Origin: Brucellaceae bacterium
GTDB lineage: Bacteria > Pseudomonadota > Alphaproteobacteria > Rhizobiales > Rhizobiaceae
NCBI GenBank assembly: GCA_031253705.1
Contig: JAIRVW010000231.1
Coordinates: forward strand, 1-6,427
Reading direction: 5' to 3'
Length of the DNA: 6,427 nucleotides
This document shows positions 6,333 through 6,427 of the stretch, in pieces (the first letter of the stretch is position 1; every line of letters starts with the position of its first letter). The translations under genes and the position numbers were made by a program. The notes under the pieces were generated by a model. The model did no database searches. It worked only from the letters and a program-made list of their open reading frames with translations, and was not told the DNA's origin.

Positions 6333-6427
6333 TTTTGTGACAGGTTCCCATTGAGGCGAACCCGCGTCTGTATGATAACCATTTCAGACCGTTCGTCGCA
6401 TAAGGTGACTCTATCGGAATAAATTAG
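6333..6427 (-). promoter_or_regulatory. Leader and probable promoter region of rpoH
   Basis: The bases between the ribosome binding site and the window edge hold no gene. On the minus strand a TATCAT (6372-6377) is a possible -10 box, with only a weak -35 candidate 18 bases upstream (6396-6401). Downstream of it a small stem GGTTC/GAACC (6343-6347 with 6358-6362) exposes a loop containing CCTC, which is complementary to the GAGG of the ribosome binding site. A GACTC (GANTC) is at 6407-6411. The promoter call is weak; more upstream sequence lies outside the window. Confidence 0.3.

Overview
The window looks like a piece of chromosome from an alphaproteobacterium of the Hyphomicrobiales, most probably the Brucellaceae (Brucella/Ochrobactrum/Pseudochrobactrum group). 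I base this on the protein sequences of the SerA, PurA and RpoH homologues and on gene order: serA, purA, an uncharacterised membrane protein gene and rpoH lie in a similar order around rpoH1 in Sinorhizobium meliloti and relatives. This placement comes from memory of those families, not from a search. All coding regions share a similar codon style and moderate GC content, and I see no integrase, IS element, CRISPR array, tRNA or rRNA.

Layout, left to right. The window opens inside serA (D-3-phosphoglycerate dehydrogenase, N-terminus missing, stop at 1316), followed by a stem-loop at 1351-1385. A small GNAT-type acetyltransferase gene (1444-1965) ends in a good intrinsic terminator (1986-2019). 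purA (2171-3460), complete and canonical, has a strong ribosome binding site and its own terminator (3485-3514). A roughly 320-base AT-rich non-coding stretch then leads into a 492-codon gene (3782-5260). It encodes a single-pass membrane protein with an N-terminal coiled-coil region, a low-complexity Thr/Pro/Gly periplasmic linker and a folded-looking C-terminal domain of unknown function. The last gene, rpoH (heat-shock sigma factor, minus strand, 5444-6319), converges on it. The two share a 183-base gap that holds three inverted repeats, the last being a near-ideal bidirectional terminator.

Functionally this is mostly core housekeeping: serine biosynthesis, AMP biosynthesis and the heat-shock sigma factor. 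Nearly every gene ends in its own terminator, so these look like independent transcription units rather than an operon. I found no convincing new multi-gene system. The most interesting object is the uncharacterised membrane protein, followed by the structured intergenic regions on either side of it and the leader of rpoH.
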